A stretch of 64,000 nt of DNA from a virus. Both the position numbers and the translations under genes were made by a program. This document shows positions 1 through 8,249 of this stretch, in pieces. The stretch spans positions 78,879 through 142,878 of IMG/VR virus record IMGVR_UViG_3300044568_003163, one strand, 5' to 3'. The notes below the pieces were generated by a model, which was given only the letters and a program-made list of their open reading frames with translations, did not search any database and was not told the origin of the DNA. How positions within the stretch are numbered: the stretch's first letter is position 1; every line of letters begins with the position of its first letter.

Positions 1-43
1 CTCTCGTTCGATGAGTCTTTGAATGCGCCTGAGATACATTCAT
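1..43 (-). CDS. Start of a truncated gene at the window edge
   Basis: An ATG at position 43 opens a frame (MNVSQAHSKTHRTR) that runs off the left edge. It lies 18 bases downstream of the preceding stop codon, as expected for the next gene of this operon. Only 14 codons are visible, so no function can be given and the start itself is uncertain. Confidence 0.4.
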   Translation of the reverse strand, partial: MNVSQAHSKTHRTR

Positions 44-61
44 TTTATTTATCTTTGTTGA

Positions 62-532
62 TTAGGCAAGCATATGAAGATTAGTTCTCAAAGCTCCAAT
101 AGCAGCATCAAAGGTTTCAAATACCGGTATTCCTGCTCGTGAGCAAATAATATCTACATTACCTTTTCGCCAAAATCCGGTAGGACAACAGACAATTACA
201 CGTTGATGAATTGCAGCACATACACCTAATTCCATTAATGTGATAGGACTTTTTGTGTCTGGTAAGATATTAAAGAATGCAATATCCGATTCAGTTAATT
301 GAGTCAATTCCCAATTTACTTGATGATTGAATTCTGGATTACTTTCCTTTTGTTCCCATGAAGAATCCCAATCATCTCTTCGAGGATTTAAGAAAGTAAC
401 ATCTTCGTCTTTAAAGATTTCAGTGATTGCAGTTTGCCAATCTTCGGCAACTCCCATTTCAATGGAACCAGCTAAAAATACGCTGGTTCCATCTATGATT
501 TGGTCTGATGAATTTGGTTTAATTACTTGCAT
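62..532 (-). CDS. Nucleoside 2-deoxyribosyltransferase-like protein
   Basis: This 156-aa protein resembles the nucleoside 2-deoxyribosyltransferase-like family. It has an N-terminal beta-strand with the glycine motif VFLAGSIEMG (residues 18-27) and a later helix start MELGVCAA, where the family carries its catalytic glutamate. Members cleave or exchange N-glycosidic bonds of nucleosides or nucleotides in the cytosol. Its start overlaps the end of the NAMPT-like gene by 14 bases, so the two are probably co-translated. That neighbourhood suggests work on nicotinamide or deoxynucleoside intermediates. The family call is a motif reading and the substrate is unknown. Confidence 0.6.
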   Translation of the reverse strand: MQVIKPNSSDQIIDGTSVFLAGSIEMGVAEDWQTAITEIFKDEDVTFLNPRRDDWDSSWEQKESNPEFNHQVNWELTQLTESDIAFFNILPDTKSPITLMELGVCAAIHQRVIVCCPTGFWRKGNVDIICSRAGIPVFETFDAAIGALRTNLHMLA

Positions 533-2054
533 TAGACAATTCCATTACTTTAGCTCGGATAGCTGTTAATGTTGTTCGATTATAGAATTTTCCATTTTCA
601 TAAATCGTTTGTAAGATACCCATATCTTCTTCAGTGTCGTTACATTGAGTTTGAACTACATAAGTTCCATCAACTTCAACAACTGCACATTTACCCTTTA
701 ATGACTTTTTAGTACCATCATCGGTAATTGGATCTTTAAAGATATCGTAACCTACTCCATTTGCCTCAAACCAAGCACCTTTTGCAGCATAACCGAAAGT
801 ATCACGAGTTGTAAATTGATATGTGAATGAACCTACACCTAATACAATATTCGTTGAAGCAAATCCTTTAGCTTCTAATCTTTCGTAGATTTGGATTTGT
901 CTTTCTAGATTAATTGAGTCTCCGTAGATAGCACCAATATGTGGATCTAGAACTTTATAACCTTGTTCGTTGATTGTACCACCAAAGATATCCCAAAGTA
1001 ATTCAATAACACCTTTAAATTCTGGCACATAAACATCTTCATCAATTTCTTCGGCAGTTAAAAGTTTATCACCTGATTGGTACATTCCTCTTCCGCAAAT
1101 AATATCTACCGGATCACCTGAATCAGGACGAATAACCAATTTACCGTCACGTGACATGATTTGCTCTTTGTTTGCAGGCAAATACTCAGTAATCAATTTC
1201 CATAAGTCGAATGTGTCAGCCACAATAGAAAGTATTCCTTTATCAAATTCAGTTAACCAATCAGAAATCATTTGTTGTTCACCTACCGTAAAGATTTTAG
1301 TAGTTGATACTGAGTGCTCAGAAGCATTTACTGAATTGATACAAACTTCGTTTTCTGGTTCGTCATAAAAATAACGAGCACCTGGAATAACTATGATTGA
1401 GTCAGATCCTCGGAATGAGAATGCATGACCTAATCCAGAAGATAAACTATCCCATGGAGAAAGTCCTCTGGCAGAAAAATCATGACATAAGAAGTCGATT
1501 AACCAAGCATTTGCAGGATCAGTTTTCATTACCCATTTAACAAGGTTTCTACGGTATTGTAATGCATAAGTTGCAGATGTAGCTGGTTTCCAAGCTAAAG
1601 AAGAGATAATAGTTTCTAAGTACAATGTCAACCAAGCAAAACCTTTAACAGTATTGATGAATGTCATATGAGGTACATTAGGATCAGTTTCAATTCCTTC
1701 TGGAAGAGCTTTGATACGAATAGGTAAGTAACCTAAATCATGGAGTGATTCAAAGTGCGAAGCATCGTAAGGCATACCTAAATATTGAGACATATCCACT
1801 CCAAATTGAGTAGCTGTTTCTTTTGGCATGTCGAAGAAATTTTCTTGCCATTCTGCATGCAACCAACTTACCGTTAATTGATGTCCAACCGAAAGAATTT
1901 TATTAACACCTTTTGGTGCATGTTTTAAACTTCTAGGAATCCAAGTTCCATATAAGAAATCTGTACCAGGAGCAAGCATCCTTTTATGGCCGACTTTGTA
2001 ACCATCAGAATAAAAAGGAGCAGGTGCTCGAAATGTTTTTTGTAGTTTTAACAT
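519..2054 (-). CDS. nadV: Nicotinamide phosphoribosyltransferase-like enzyme (NAMPT/NadV; possibly Namat-type)
   Basis: This 511-aa protein is close in length to human NAMPT (491 aa). It has the conserved HDFSARG segment, SVNASEHS with the catalytic histidine at residue 247, RPDSGD with R309 and D311, IYGDSINLERQ, and the C-terminal FKDPITDDGTKKS. NAMPT joins nicotinamide to PRPP to give NMN. In the phage NARP1 pathway a homologue instead joins nicotinamide to ADP-ribose pyrophosphate and yields NAD+ directly. A PRPP-synthetase-like gene about 1.3 kb upstream in the same direction fits either reading. The gene follows a terminator-promoter module (2072-2134). The family is secure; which donor is used cannot be read from the sequence. 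Confidence 0.92.
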   Translation of the reverse strand: MLKLQKTFRAPAPFYSDGYKVGHKRMLAPGTDFLYGTWIPRSLKHAPKGVNKILSVGHQLTVSWLHAEWQENFFDMPKETATQFGVDMSQYLGMPYDASHFESLHDLGYLPIRIKALPEGIETDPNVPHMTFINTVKGFAWLTLYLETIISSLAWKPATSATYALQYRRNLVKWVMKTDPANAWLIDFLCHDFSARGLSPWDSLSSGLGHAFSFRGSDSIIVIPGARYFYDEPENEVCINSVNASEHSVSTTKIFTVGEQQMISDWLTEFDKGILSIVADTFDLWKLITEYLPANKEQIMSRDGKLVIRPDSGDPVDIICGRGMYQSGDKLLTAEEIDEDVYVPEFKGVIELLWDIFGGTINEQGYKVLDPHIGAIYGDSINLERQIQIYERLEAKGFASTNIVLGVGSFTYQFTTRDTFGYAAKGAWFEANGVGYDIFKDPITDDGTKKSLKGKCAVVEVDGTYVVQTQCNDTEEDMGILQTIYENGKFYNRTTLTAIRAKVMELSNASN

Positions 2055-2071
2055 AATATTGATTTTAATTA

Positions 2072-2134
2072 TAAGACAAATATAAACAATTGCCTCGACA
2101 TACTAAAATATCGAGGCTTAAGTTATTAACAATT
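2072..2134 (-). promoter_or_regulatory. Terminator-promoter module A1
   Basis: In minus-strand order this has the block GTTAATAAC (2130-2122), a 7-bp hairpin GCCTCGA/TCGAGGC (arms 2117-2111 and 2098-2092), then the -7 box TATATTTG (2084-2077) and TCTTATAA. It sits between the stop of the 117-aa gene and the ATG of the NAMPT-like gene. It probably ends one transcript and starts the next. Confidence 0.7.
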
Positions 2135-2479
2135 AATTCCCTTTTCTTTTAGGAATTGTCGAATCTGATATTCAACCGTAGGGATTATCATACCAGCTTT
2201 AACCAAAGACTCTAAACTTTCTAAATCAGCATTGATGTTAAATCGTTTTAGGATTTCAGCTTTGTGTGCTTCTGGATTTTGATGCTTTGCAACAAAGGCG
2301 GGCAAAGCCATTTTAGTAATCGTATTTGTTTCTAAATCGATAGTGTGAACGTCGTTAGCCGTTGACATATATTTAGCATGATACAATACCCAACGTGGAC
2401 TTCTCCAAGCTATTTTATTAGAAGCTCCTTTTCTAATTACTTGACCTCTCGAATTTGTGACTGTGTAAATTTTACTCAT
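2126..2479 (-). CDS. Hypothetical protein, 117 aa
   Basis: I do not recognise this gene. The protein opens with MSKIYTVTNSRGQVIRKG, a short beta-rich segment, followed by a basic helical C-terminal half. It ends inside the module A1 repeat (last codons Asn-Cys-stop overlap GTTAATAAC). It overlaps the upstream membrane gene by 8 bases and belongs to the PRPP-synthetase/macrodomain operon, so a role in that module is possible but unproven. Confidence 0.8.
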   Translation of the reverse strand: MSKIYTVTNSRGQVIRKGASNKIAWRSPRWVLYHAKYMSTANDVHTIDLETNTITKMALPAFVAKHQNPEAHKAEILKRFNINADLESLESLVKAGMIIPTVEYQIRQFLKEKGINC

Positions 2480-2780
2480 TTGGTTTTGTTAATTTAAGTT
2501 CTTGACTATCTGTTTCAATTTTCACTTCGGTTGCATCTGAATTTTTTGAATATTCTTTAAGAAGTTCAATAGTTCCATCAACTCCTTTTTTAATACCTTC
2601 ATTGTATTTTTGGTCAGAAATTAACCCAACTCCAATTGCGATTATTAGCCAACCTATCGCAGATTTCCAAGCTGCCAAATGAATAGAAAATGGATTGAAT
2701 GTTATTGTTGTTTCTGCAATAAAAAGGAAAGCTGCTATACAGATGATAGAGCTGATAATTAATGATGTGTACATTTTCAT
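2472..2780 (-). CDS. Small membrane protein, 102 aa
   Basis: Two hydrophobic segments are visible, at about residues 5-22 and 36-55. A polar C-terminal tail follows and carries acidic and lysine residues. The start codon shares a base with the stop of the macrodomain gene (TAATG), showing translational coupling. No family is recognised. It probably sits in the inner membrane with the tail in the cytosol. Confidence 0.8.
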   Translation of the reverse strand: MKMYTSLIISSIICIAAFLFIAETTITFNPFSIHLAAWKSAIGWLIIAIGVGLISDQKYNEGIKKGVDGTIELLKEYSKNSDATEVKIETDSQELKLTKPNE

Positions 2781-3340
2781 TATGGTTTATAGTTTACAAT
2801 TGTTATTTTACAATCTTTTAATTCAGTTTGAATGATTTTCTTAACGATTTCCCAATCACCACCAGCAAGTCCACAACCAATTCTAGGGAGACCGATGTGT
2901 TTGCCTTTAAATCGATAATTGATTTTTTTCATACACATCTCGATAGCAGCATAATCAACTGGATTTTCATCTCCATCTTTATGATTTCTACCGTATTTGT
3001 ATTGTGTATATGCATTGACTACTTCTAATCTTCTGCGTTGGCCATCTTCATCAAAGACATACCAAGCATAATGTTCGATATTTCCTAATTTGGTCATATC
3101 ACCTTTACGGTCTGGAAAATCCGTAGATTCTCCATGATATTTTTCAGGGTCATTACAGGAAAATGCCTTTGCCATTTGTGGTGCAATTCCAGCACCCATT
3201 TGACAGAAGCAATTGCAGCCATGAGCAATCACATCGAAATTAGCTCGTTGAGCCAACTTTATTAAATCACCATCGATTTCTCGGTAATTTGTACCATTCC
3301 ATTCATGTGGAAATTCTCGCATAATTTGATCTGGTGACAT
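2780..3340 (-). CDS. Macrodomain protein (ADP-ribose binding or hydrolysing)
   Basis: A macrodomain is visible: VIAHGCNC at residues 37-44, followed by MGAGIA (48-53), and GLPRIGCGLAGGDW near residue 150, the phosphate-binding loop that normally closes over ADP-ribose. The family binds ADP-ribose or removes ADP-ribose-1''-phosphate and protein-linked ADP-ribose. I start at the internal ATG at 3340 (186 aa), because a longer frame to 3448 would overlap the PRPP-synthetase-like gene by more than 100 bases. The chosen ATG lies 2 bases after that gene's stop. Placement between PRPP-synthetase-like and NAMPT-like genes suggests handling of ADP-ribose made by host NADase defences. Confidence 0.88.
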   Translation of the reverse strand: MSPDQIMREFPHEWNGTNYREIDGDLIKLAQRANFDVIAHGCNCFCQMGAGIAPQMAKAFSCNDPEKYHGESTDFPDRKGDMTKLGNIEHYAWYVFDEDGQRRRLEVVNAYTQYKYGRNHKDGDENPVDYAAIEMCMKKINYRFKGKHIGLPRIGCGLAGGDWEIVKKIIQTELKDCKITIVNYKP

Positions 3341-3341
3341 A

Positions 3342-4262
3342 TTAAAAAATTGATTGAACTTTAAGTTTGTGCATTTCGTTGTCGTTTGCAAGTGAGAATC
3401 CTGCATTGTCTGTTGCATGAATAGAATCGGTAGTATAGATTCCATCAAATGTTTCGTTTAAAGGTTTAAGTCCAGCAGAAAATAATCCATGAGTTACTAC
3501 TAAGAAAATTTTATCATTGAATTTATCTTTTGGTCTTTGTAAGCGAATAGCTTTTGCAAGTTCAGTAAAAGTTCTACCACCATCGCAAATATCATCAAGA
3601 ATAAAGTAAGCTTTGCTATCAGCATCTTCACCTAGATTAGGCACTTCCGTATGAGTGATTTTACCTGTGGTTATATCTCTATGTTTAGATGCAATTAAGA
3701 TGTCTTTATTAAAACCTAAAGCTTCGGCAGCATGATAAACTTTCTTTAGAGCACCTGCATCCGGAGAAACTAACTCAACGTTAGTATAATCACTTTTAGG
3801 TAATTTGATTACATTAGCAAAATAATCTACTATTGCAAATTGAACAACACCTACATTTGTGAACTTTTCAAAGTTATCTAAACAAGCTTCTAACACATCT
3901 GAATGTGGATCTACTACGGTAACTTTGTTAAATTTTTGTAGATTGATTATCGGACATACTACATTTTTAAGGTAGTTTACGCTATTTTCTTCGAATCGTC
4001 TATCTGACCTAGCTCCTAAAAAGTAAGGAACGTAAAGTTCAACATGTTCTGAACCTAATTGTCTTAATGTTTGATTAGCCGCAATAATAAGTTCTAAGTC
4101 TCTAAATGAATTGAATCGAGACTTGATTACTACTCGTTGTAAGGTTTTTTTGAATGCATATCCTTTATTTTCTAAAGTAATCGATTGTTGTCCATCAGGG
4201 AATCGAGAGATTTTGAATTGGATTTCTGATTTATCAGGGTGTGCTAAATTAAGTACTTTCAT
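3342..4262 (-). CDS. prs: Ribose-phosphate pyrophosphokinase-like enzyme (PRPP synthetase; possibly Adps-type)
   Basis: This 306-aa protein has the usual PRPP-synthetase size. Motifs in order are FPDGQQ (21-26), LGARSDRR, VVDPHSD (the ATP/ribose-5-phosphate region), VSPDAGALKK, and the pyrophosphate loop LDDICDGGRTF (about 222-232). PRPP synthetases make PRPP from ribose-5-phosphate and ATP. In the NARP1 phage pathway a homologue instead pyrophosphorylates ADP-ribose. The flag region VVDPHSD differs from the common DLHxxQ, which may point to a changed substrate. The downstream macrodomain and NAMPT-like genes support an NAD+ role. Confidence 0.88.
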   Translation of the reverse strand: MKVLNLAHPDKSEIQFKISRFPDGQQSITLENKGYAFKKTLQRVVIKSRFNSFRDLELIIAANQTLRQLGSEHVELYVPYFLGARSDRRFEENSVNYLKNVVCPIINLQKFNKVTVVDPHSDVLEACLDNFEKFTNVGVVQFAIVDYFANVIKLPKSDYTNVELVSPDAGALKKVYHAAEALGFNKDILIASKHRDITTGKITHTEVPNLGEDADSKAYFILDDICDGGRTFTELAKAIRLQRPKDKFNDKIFLVVTHGLFSAGLKPLNETFDGIYTTDSIHATDNAGFSLANDNEMHKLKVQSIF

Positions 4263-4308
4263 CTGTATAGATTTTATGTAAGTTATATGAACAATTGATT
4301 ATTAAGTT

Positions 4309-4587
4309 TTAGAATTTGTTGAATGCAAATGCACAATAAAAAGTTTCATCATCTAATGTAGAAGTTGAATAGTCATCAATATTATCAGAAAGTTCTTCGA
4401 TTAACTCATCACTAACTGGAGGACTTACATAGAAATTAAAAATCTGCCCATCAATAGATTGAAACATTTCAATGGTATCTATTTGATTGGTATTTTTAAA
4501 TTCCATTAGCATATCAAATACTTTAGGATTTAAGTAAGTTTGTTCGTGTTTAGTATGAGCAGTAACCAACGTAATAAATGTTTCCAT
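4309..4587 (-). CDS. Hypothetical protein, 92 aa
   Basis: This is an acidic 92-aa protein of unknown function. It starts METFITLVTAHTKHEQ and has an aromatic C-terminus (TFYCAFAFNKF). The start overlaps the stop of the primase-like gene upstream (TAATG), so the two are probably translated together. A 46-base gap separates it from the PRPP-synthetase-like gene. Confidence 0.78.
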   Translation of the reverse strand: METFITLVTAHTKHEQTYLNPKVFDMLMEFKNTNQIDTIEMFQSIDGQIFNFYVSPPVSDELIEELSDNIDDYSTSTLDDETFYCAFAFNKF

Positions 4588-5201
4588 TATGCAATGTATA
4601 AAATAGTTGGGTTATCTTTATGTGAGTCCATTTGAGGTAGTTTTCCCATTATCAATAGTTGATTAAGCTTACTGATATTGAATGGACGAGTAATGATATG
4701 GAATCCATTTTTAGTAGGTATTTCAATCATTAGAGGTTCTCTATTTGCTTCTGTTTGCAAATTAGAAATGATTTCCTTTATTTTTTCGATTGCACCAGGA
4801 AAGTTCTCATAATCAATCCAATCGATATCGATTAACCAAGTTTTATCTGGATCCGAGTGGAATTCACCTGCAATAGATGCATATGAATTTTTGATTGGTC
4901 GATAGTTTTCGCTAATGATTAAATCAGTAATTCGCTTAAGCATTTGTAAGCCAACTTTTTTAGCATCTCTACGATTTAATCGGAAATATGCTCTGGCGTT
5001 TTCATCATTACAAATCTTAATTATCTTAGGCATTAGATTATCAAATTGCTCTAATGAATAGATGTAATAATCTCCTAAAACATTCATATCTCGTTCAAGG
5101 TCTGGATTGTCCTTTCTACGTTTAAGTATTTGAAGAAAATAGAAATCGTTAGGCGATTCAAATTTTAAAAGTGGTCTTATTAAGTGGGCATTGTTTATCA
5201 T
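4587..5201 (-). CDS. Hypothetical protein with a primase (AEP)-like look, 204 aa
   Basis: The central part has WLIDIDWIDYENF (a DxD pair after a hydrophobic strand) and, about 50 residues later, GFHIITRPF. That spacing recalls the catalytic DxD and His of archaeo-eukaryotic primase-type folds, and a basic RLNRRDAKK precedes them. I infer at most a weak relation to this superfamily; no helicase or zinc domain is attached. It lies upstream of the NAD module in operon A2. Confidence 0.7.
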   Translation of the reverse strand: MINNAHLIRPLLKFESPNDFYFLQILKRRKDNPDLERDMNVLGDYYIYSLEQFDNLMPKIIKICNDENARAYFRLNRRDAKKVGLQMLKRITDLIISENYRPIKNSYASIAGEFHSDPDKTWLIDIDWIDYENFPGAIEKIKEIISNLQTEANREPLMIEIPTKNGFHIITRPFNISKLNQLLIMGKLPQMDSHKDNPTILYIA

Positions 5202-5210
5202 ATCGTGGGT

Positions 5211-5441
5211 TTAATTAACTTTAATTTCTAATTCAAATTCGCTGATTTCAATAGCAAATTCTCGTGATATATTTTCGATGTCCTCTATCGAAAGCTCAAT
5301 CCATTTTTCATCAAAGTAATATTCGAAAAATTCTTTACGTTGTCTAAATGAACCAATCAATTGAGGTAGTAATTTTTCGATGAGTTCCTTTTCGAATCCA
5401 CCAATAACTCCTTCTTTTATTTGTATTAATCTCTTTATCAT
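5211..5441 (-). CDS. Hypothetical protein, 76 aa
   Basis: This short helical protein of alternating acidic and basic residues starts MIKRLIQIKEGVIGG. No recognised domain. It sits between a 48-aa gene and the primase-like gene with gaps of about 10 bases, typical of this operon. Confidence 0.72.
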   Translation of the reverse strand: MIKRLIQIKEGVIGGFEKELIEKLLPQLIGSFRQRKEFFEYYFDEKWIELSIEDIENISREFAIEISEFELEIKVN

Positions 5442-5452
5442 ATCGTTTGTTT

Positions 5453-5599
5453 TTATCTGTCAGCTAATCTTTTGAATACGTCAATGTTTTGCATTATTTT
5501 CTCGTTTAAGATTTTCATCTTGTCATCTAAGAATTTTTTGTACTCAGCGTCGTTCTTGAATTGTTTTTTGTCGTAGTTCAATTTCGCAGTCTGTGTCAT
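5453..5599 (-). CDS. Small lysine-rich protein, 48 aa
   Basis: An ATG at 5599 opens a 48-codon frame (MTQTAKLNYDKKQFKND...) with strong Lys/Asp/Asn content and a predicted single amphipathic helix. It is the first gene after promoter module A2, about 26 bases downstream of the -7 box. Function unknown. Confidence 0.65.
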   Translation of the reverse strand: MTQTAKLNYDKKQFKNDAEYKKFLDDKMKILNEKIMQNIDVFKRLADR

Positions 5600-5616
5600 A
5601 ATTTTGAAGTATTAAT

Positions 5617-5689
5617 TTATAAGACAAATATAATCAAAAAGCTCGATACGTGGAAATATCGAGCTTATTATTTTCAAAAAGTTATTAAC
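5617..5689 (-). promoter_or_regulatory. Terminator-promoter module A2
   Basis: Minus-strand order: GTTAATAAC (5689-5681), a perfect 8-bp hairpin GCTCGATA/TATCGAGC (arms 5664-5657 and 5648-5641), a T run, and the -7 box TATATTTG (5632-5625) followed by TCTTATAA. It ends the photolyase operon and starts the operon running to 2126. Confidence 0.75.
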
Positions 5690-5692
5690 AAT

Positions 5693-6094
5693 CTAGCGAA
5701 GTTCAAATGCAGTTTTTGTGAACCTTACGGTTGCAGTTGCATCACAAGCTTCTTTGAACATCTTAAATGGTCGTCCACCTCTAACTGGCCTTCCAGTAGG
5801 AGTAGTAAGTTCGGTCCAACCTGATCTTTCATGATTGTTCGATGTACCCCATAAAATATAATATCGATAACCTTTAGTGTGAGCATTCCAACTAATATTA
5901 CTACCGAAACGATAAGTGAATTCCTGAAAATGTCCTAGTTTATCAAACTTAGGTTTAACTTTCGTTTTGATTAAAGCTATATGTCGAGGATGGAATTCAC
6001 CATCATCAGTTTTTTGCCAAGCAGAAAAGGTCATCAAAGCTTCTACTGGACCCATTAGCTCATGTCGTATAATTATTTTAGGTTGTTTGAACAT
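5693..6094 (-). CDS. Hypothetical protein, 133 aa
   Basis: I start at the ATG at 6094 (MFKQPKIIIRHELMG) rather than the longer frame to 6127, because the longer frame overlaps the upstream exported-protein gene. The protein is beta-rich with many aromatic and basic residues, e.g. YRYYILWGTSNNH. No family recognised. It is last in the photolyase operon; its stop abuts module A2. Confidence 0.75.
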   Translation of the reverse strand: MFKQPKIIIRHELMGPVEALMTFSAWQKTDDGEFHPRHIALIKTKVKPKFDKLGHFQEFTYRFGSNISWNAHTKGYRYYILWGTSNNHERSGWTELTTPTGRPVRGGRPFKMFKEACDATATVRFTKTAFELR

Positions 6095-6098
6095 TGTA

Positions 6099-6578
6099 TT
6101 ATTTTTTAAATTGATATAAGATTGCAATGAACTCGGTGAACGTTACTTGTTTGTCTATCCGTAAAAGGATATTTGCTGCATAAGTAGAATTACCGACATA
6201 AACAAAAGGAGCTTTCAGAGTGCAAATTATGTTTGATGCATATTGTGAATTACCGGAATATAAGTAAGGACCTTTCATATTTGAAATAATGCTCGACTCA
6301 TAATATGAGTTTTGCTTATATACGAATAAATCCTTAGTGGTATAAATTATTTGACCGGTGTAATCGCAATCACATAGATAGATTTTATCACCTTTAATAG
6401 TGCATAAAATATCTGAACGATATGTAGATTTACCTTTGTACAATTTGCCATCATTTAAAGTAAATAAAATATCCGAATCATAAGTAGAATTTCCTTTGTA
6501 GACATAAGTCTGAGCGGCTGCAATACAACTTACGAAAAGTAATAAAGCAATGAGTAATTTTTTAATTTGCATTTTCAT
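6099..6578 (-). CDS. Exported protein of about 20-residue repeats
   Basis: Residues 1-22 form a signal peptide ending in AAAQ, a common flavobacterial signal-peptidase site. The rest is built of repeats of roughly 20 residues of the form YxGxSxYxSxIxxTxxG, about six copies, likely a small beta-solenoid or propeller-like fold outside the inner membrane. A tail with VTFTEFIAILYQF ends it. Its start overlaps the photolyase gene by 17 bases. An envelope or periplasmic role is inferred; no catalytic motif is seen. Confidence 0.8.
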   Translation of the reverse strand: MKMQIKKLLIALLLFVSCIAAAQTYVYKGNSTYDSDILFTLNDGKLYKGKSTYRSDILCTIKGDKIYLCDCDYTGQIIYTTKDLFVYKQNSYYESSIISNMKGPYLYSGNSQYASNIICTLKAPFVYVGNSTYAANILLRIDKQVTFTEFIAILYQFKK

Positions 6579-7773
6579 AATTTAAAAGTTCGAATGTACG
6601 AGTTGAATTCATTAACATTACTTTACCGTAAGATAATCCAAGAGCAGAGCAACATTGAATATAGTTATTTGGTGATTGACCATCTAAACCAATAAGGTCG
6701 AATGTATCAATTAGAGTGTTTAGTGCATGTAAACCAGTTTTTGATTCGTAAAATACTTTACCTGCAAAATACATCCTAGCTCGATTTGGCATAATACCAG
6801 TTTTTACGAAAGGACGTAGAATTTTATCTAATTCCTTAATACCAGTATTTGCATTTTTTATACCAGAGAAATCCAATTCGCTTTTAGGATTTGGAGTAGC
6901 AGAAATCATATTTTCATAAGCTTTAATATGCATTAGAGCTTGAGCCCATTCGATTGGTGTATTTTCTAAAGTTAAATTATGTTTACGAGCTTGCATAATA
7001 GACATTTCGCGAAAAGCAAATTGACGTAACATTGATGCATGAACACCTTCGTTTATCGATAAATCCGAACCTGCATTTTTGAAGTTGTTAGCGATTTGAT
7101 AAAATACATTATGTGGATCAGCAATACCATTATGTAGCATTGTAGATAATTGGGTTTGACCATCATGTTTATCGCGAGTTTGTGCATATGTTTGTGCAAT
7201 TTTATAAGCACGGGTAATAACATCAGATTGAACGAATTTAGTTACATTTGCCGGAATTGGATATGTTTGTGAAGTTTCTGGAATGTTAACTAAAACGATA
7301 TTTGAATTCCATGTTAAAGGAACGAGAGTTTCGATTGATTTAACATGAGACATCCAACGAGATTTTGCAGTCATTTTGTGACATGTATCATCGACCAAAG
7401 CTGAATCGATTATTTCGTAAGGAATATCTAAATTAAGCAAATCGATAGAATGCCACATTGCAAAAAGAGGTTGGTCAATAACTAATTTAGTAAAACCATA
7501 GTTTTTTGCTAAATGATTAATGTGTGCAATTGGATTAGATTCCTTAAATACAAAGAGTTTACCGCTTTTAGATTGCAAAGAATTATCGAATTGATGCAAT
7601 GAATGATAGAATGCATCTAAATTAGCTTGTGAACATTTTTTGTATATTTGTTGCTCACGTTTACCTGCAAAATAGTAAGGAGAGTAATAAATAAATGTAC
7701 ACTCGCCGGATAATTTAGAAGTTAATCGAGAATCTTGACGAAATGAATTTGTAATCCAAACTAATGTTTTCAT
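6562..7773 (-). CDS. DNA photolyase/cryptochrome-family protein
   Basis: The 403-aa protein has an N-terminal Rossmann-like half (about 1-150). Its C-terminal half carries the FAD-binding photolyase signature: TQLSTMLHNGIADP (lower-FAD segment), then TGIKELDKILRPFVKTG followed by IMPNRARMYFAG, the helix that contacts FAD and DNA in photolyases. Members reverse UV pyrimidine dimers using light. It is shorter than typical enzymes (450-500 aa), so the antenna domain may be reduced. It is the first gene after module A3. Repair of phage DNA in sunlit water is the likely role; the exact lesion class is not readable. Confidence 0.82.
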   Translation of the reverse strand: MKTLVWITNSFRQDSRLTSKLSGECTFIYYSPYYFAGKREQQIYKKCSQANLDAFYHSLHQFDNSLQSKSGKLFVFKESNPIAHINHLAKNYGFTKLVIDQPLFAMWHSIDLLNLDIPYEIIDSALVDDTCHKMTAKSRWMSHVKSIETLVPLTWNSNIVLVNIPETSQTYPIPANVTKFVQSDVITRAYKIAQTYAQTRDKHDGQTQLSTMLHNGIADPHNVFYQIANNFKNAGSDLSINEGVHASMLRQFAFREMSIMQARKHNLTLENTPIEWAQALMHIKAYENMISATPNPKSELDFSGIKNANTGIKELDKILRPFVKTGIMPNRARMYFAGKVFYESKTGLHALNTLIDTFDLIGLDGQSPNNYIQCCSALGLSYGKVMLMNSTRTFELLNYENAN

Positions 7774-7790
7774 ATATTTTGTTTAATTTT

Positions 7791-7832
7791 ATAAGACAAA
7801 TATAAAACAAATTCCCGATACTTGAAAATTTA
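7791..7832 (-). promoter_or_regulatory. Promoter module A3 (no strong hairpin)
   Basis: The -7 box TATATTTG lies at 7804-7797 followed by TCTTATAA, 24 bases before the photolyase ATG. The usual upstream hairpin is degenerate here (a partial TATCGGG only) and GTTAATAAC is missing, so this copy probably starts transcription without terminating the upstream operon well. Confidence 0.6.
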
Positions 7833-8249
7833 TTATGTTAAATTTTCAATTTGTTTTACCTTTTCTTGATATTCTTTATATGCAATACTTTTCAAATGGT
7901 CTTTATTTTCTTTGAGTAGCTTTTTAGCTAACAAATCGGCTGCTATATTTACAGGAGCCTTAGTGATTTTATATCCTTCAACCTCGTATGTTGAATGGTC
8001 GCAATGCCAATCAATAGAAACATGAGTACATCCGATACTCTTCATATTATTTACTAGATTAAGGATATGGTCAATGTGAATCGGTTCGCCGTCGTTATTA
8101 CCATATCCATTAGTATGATTGATTTGATAATCTTCATAGACATCCTCGTCGAAGCCGAATTCATCTCGTAATAAAGAATTAGTATCTTCAGTTTCGTCTA
8201 CGGTTATTAATTCTTGATTGATGTAAAGCAATGGTAATTTGTTATTCAT
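7833..8249 (-). CDS. Hypothetical protein, 138 aa
   Basis: This acidic protein (DETEDTNSLLRDEFGFDED near the start) has a histidine-containing stretch SIDWHCDHSTYEVEGY in the middle and a Lys-rich helical end. Not recognised. It overlaps the upstream 245-aa gene by 8 bases. Confidence 0.78.
   Translation of the reverse strand: MNNKLPLLYINQELITVDETEDTNSLLRDEFGFDEDVYEDYQINHTNGYGNNDGEPIHIDHILNLVNNMKSIGCTHVSIDWHCDHSTYEVEGYKITKAPVNIAADLLAKKLLKENKDHLKSIAYKEYQEKVKQIENLT

Noticed and set aside
3341-3448. Longer N-terminus for the macrodomain protein
   Set aside because: It overlaps the PRPP-synthetase-like gene in another frame; the ATG at 3340 fits gene spacing and the start of the macrodomain.
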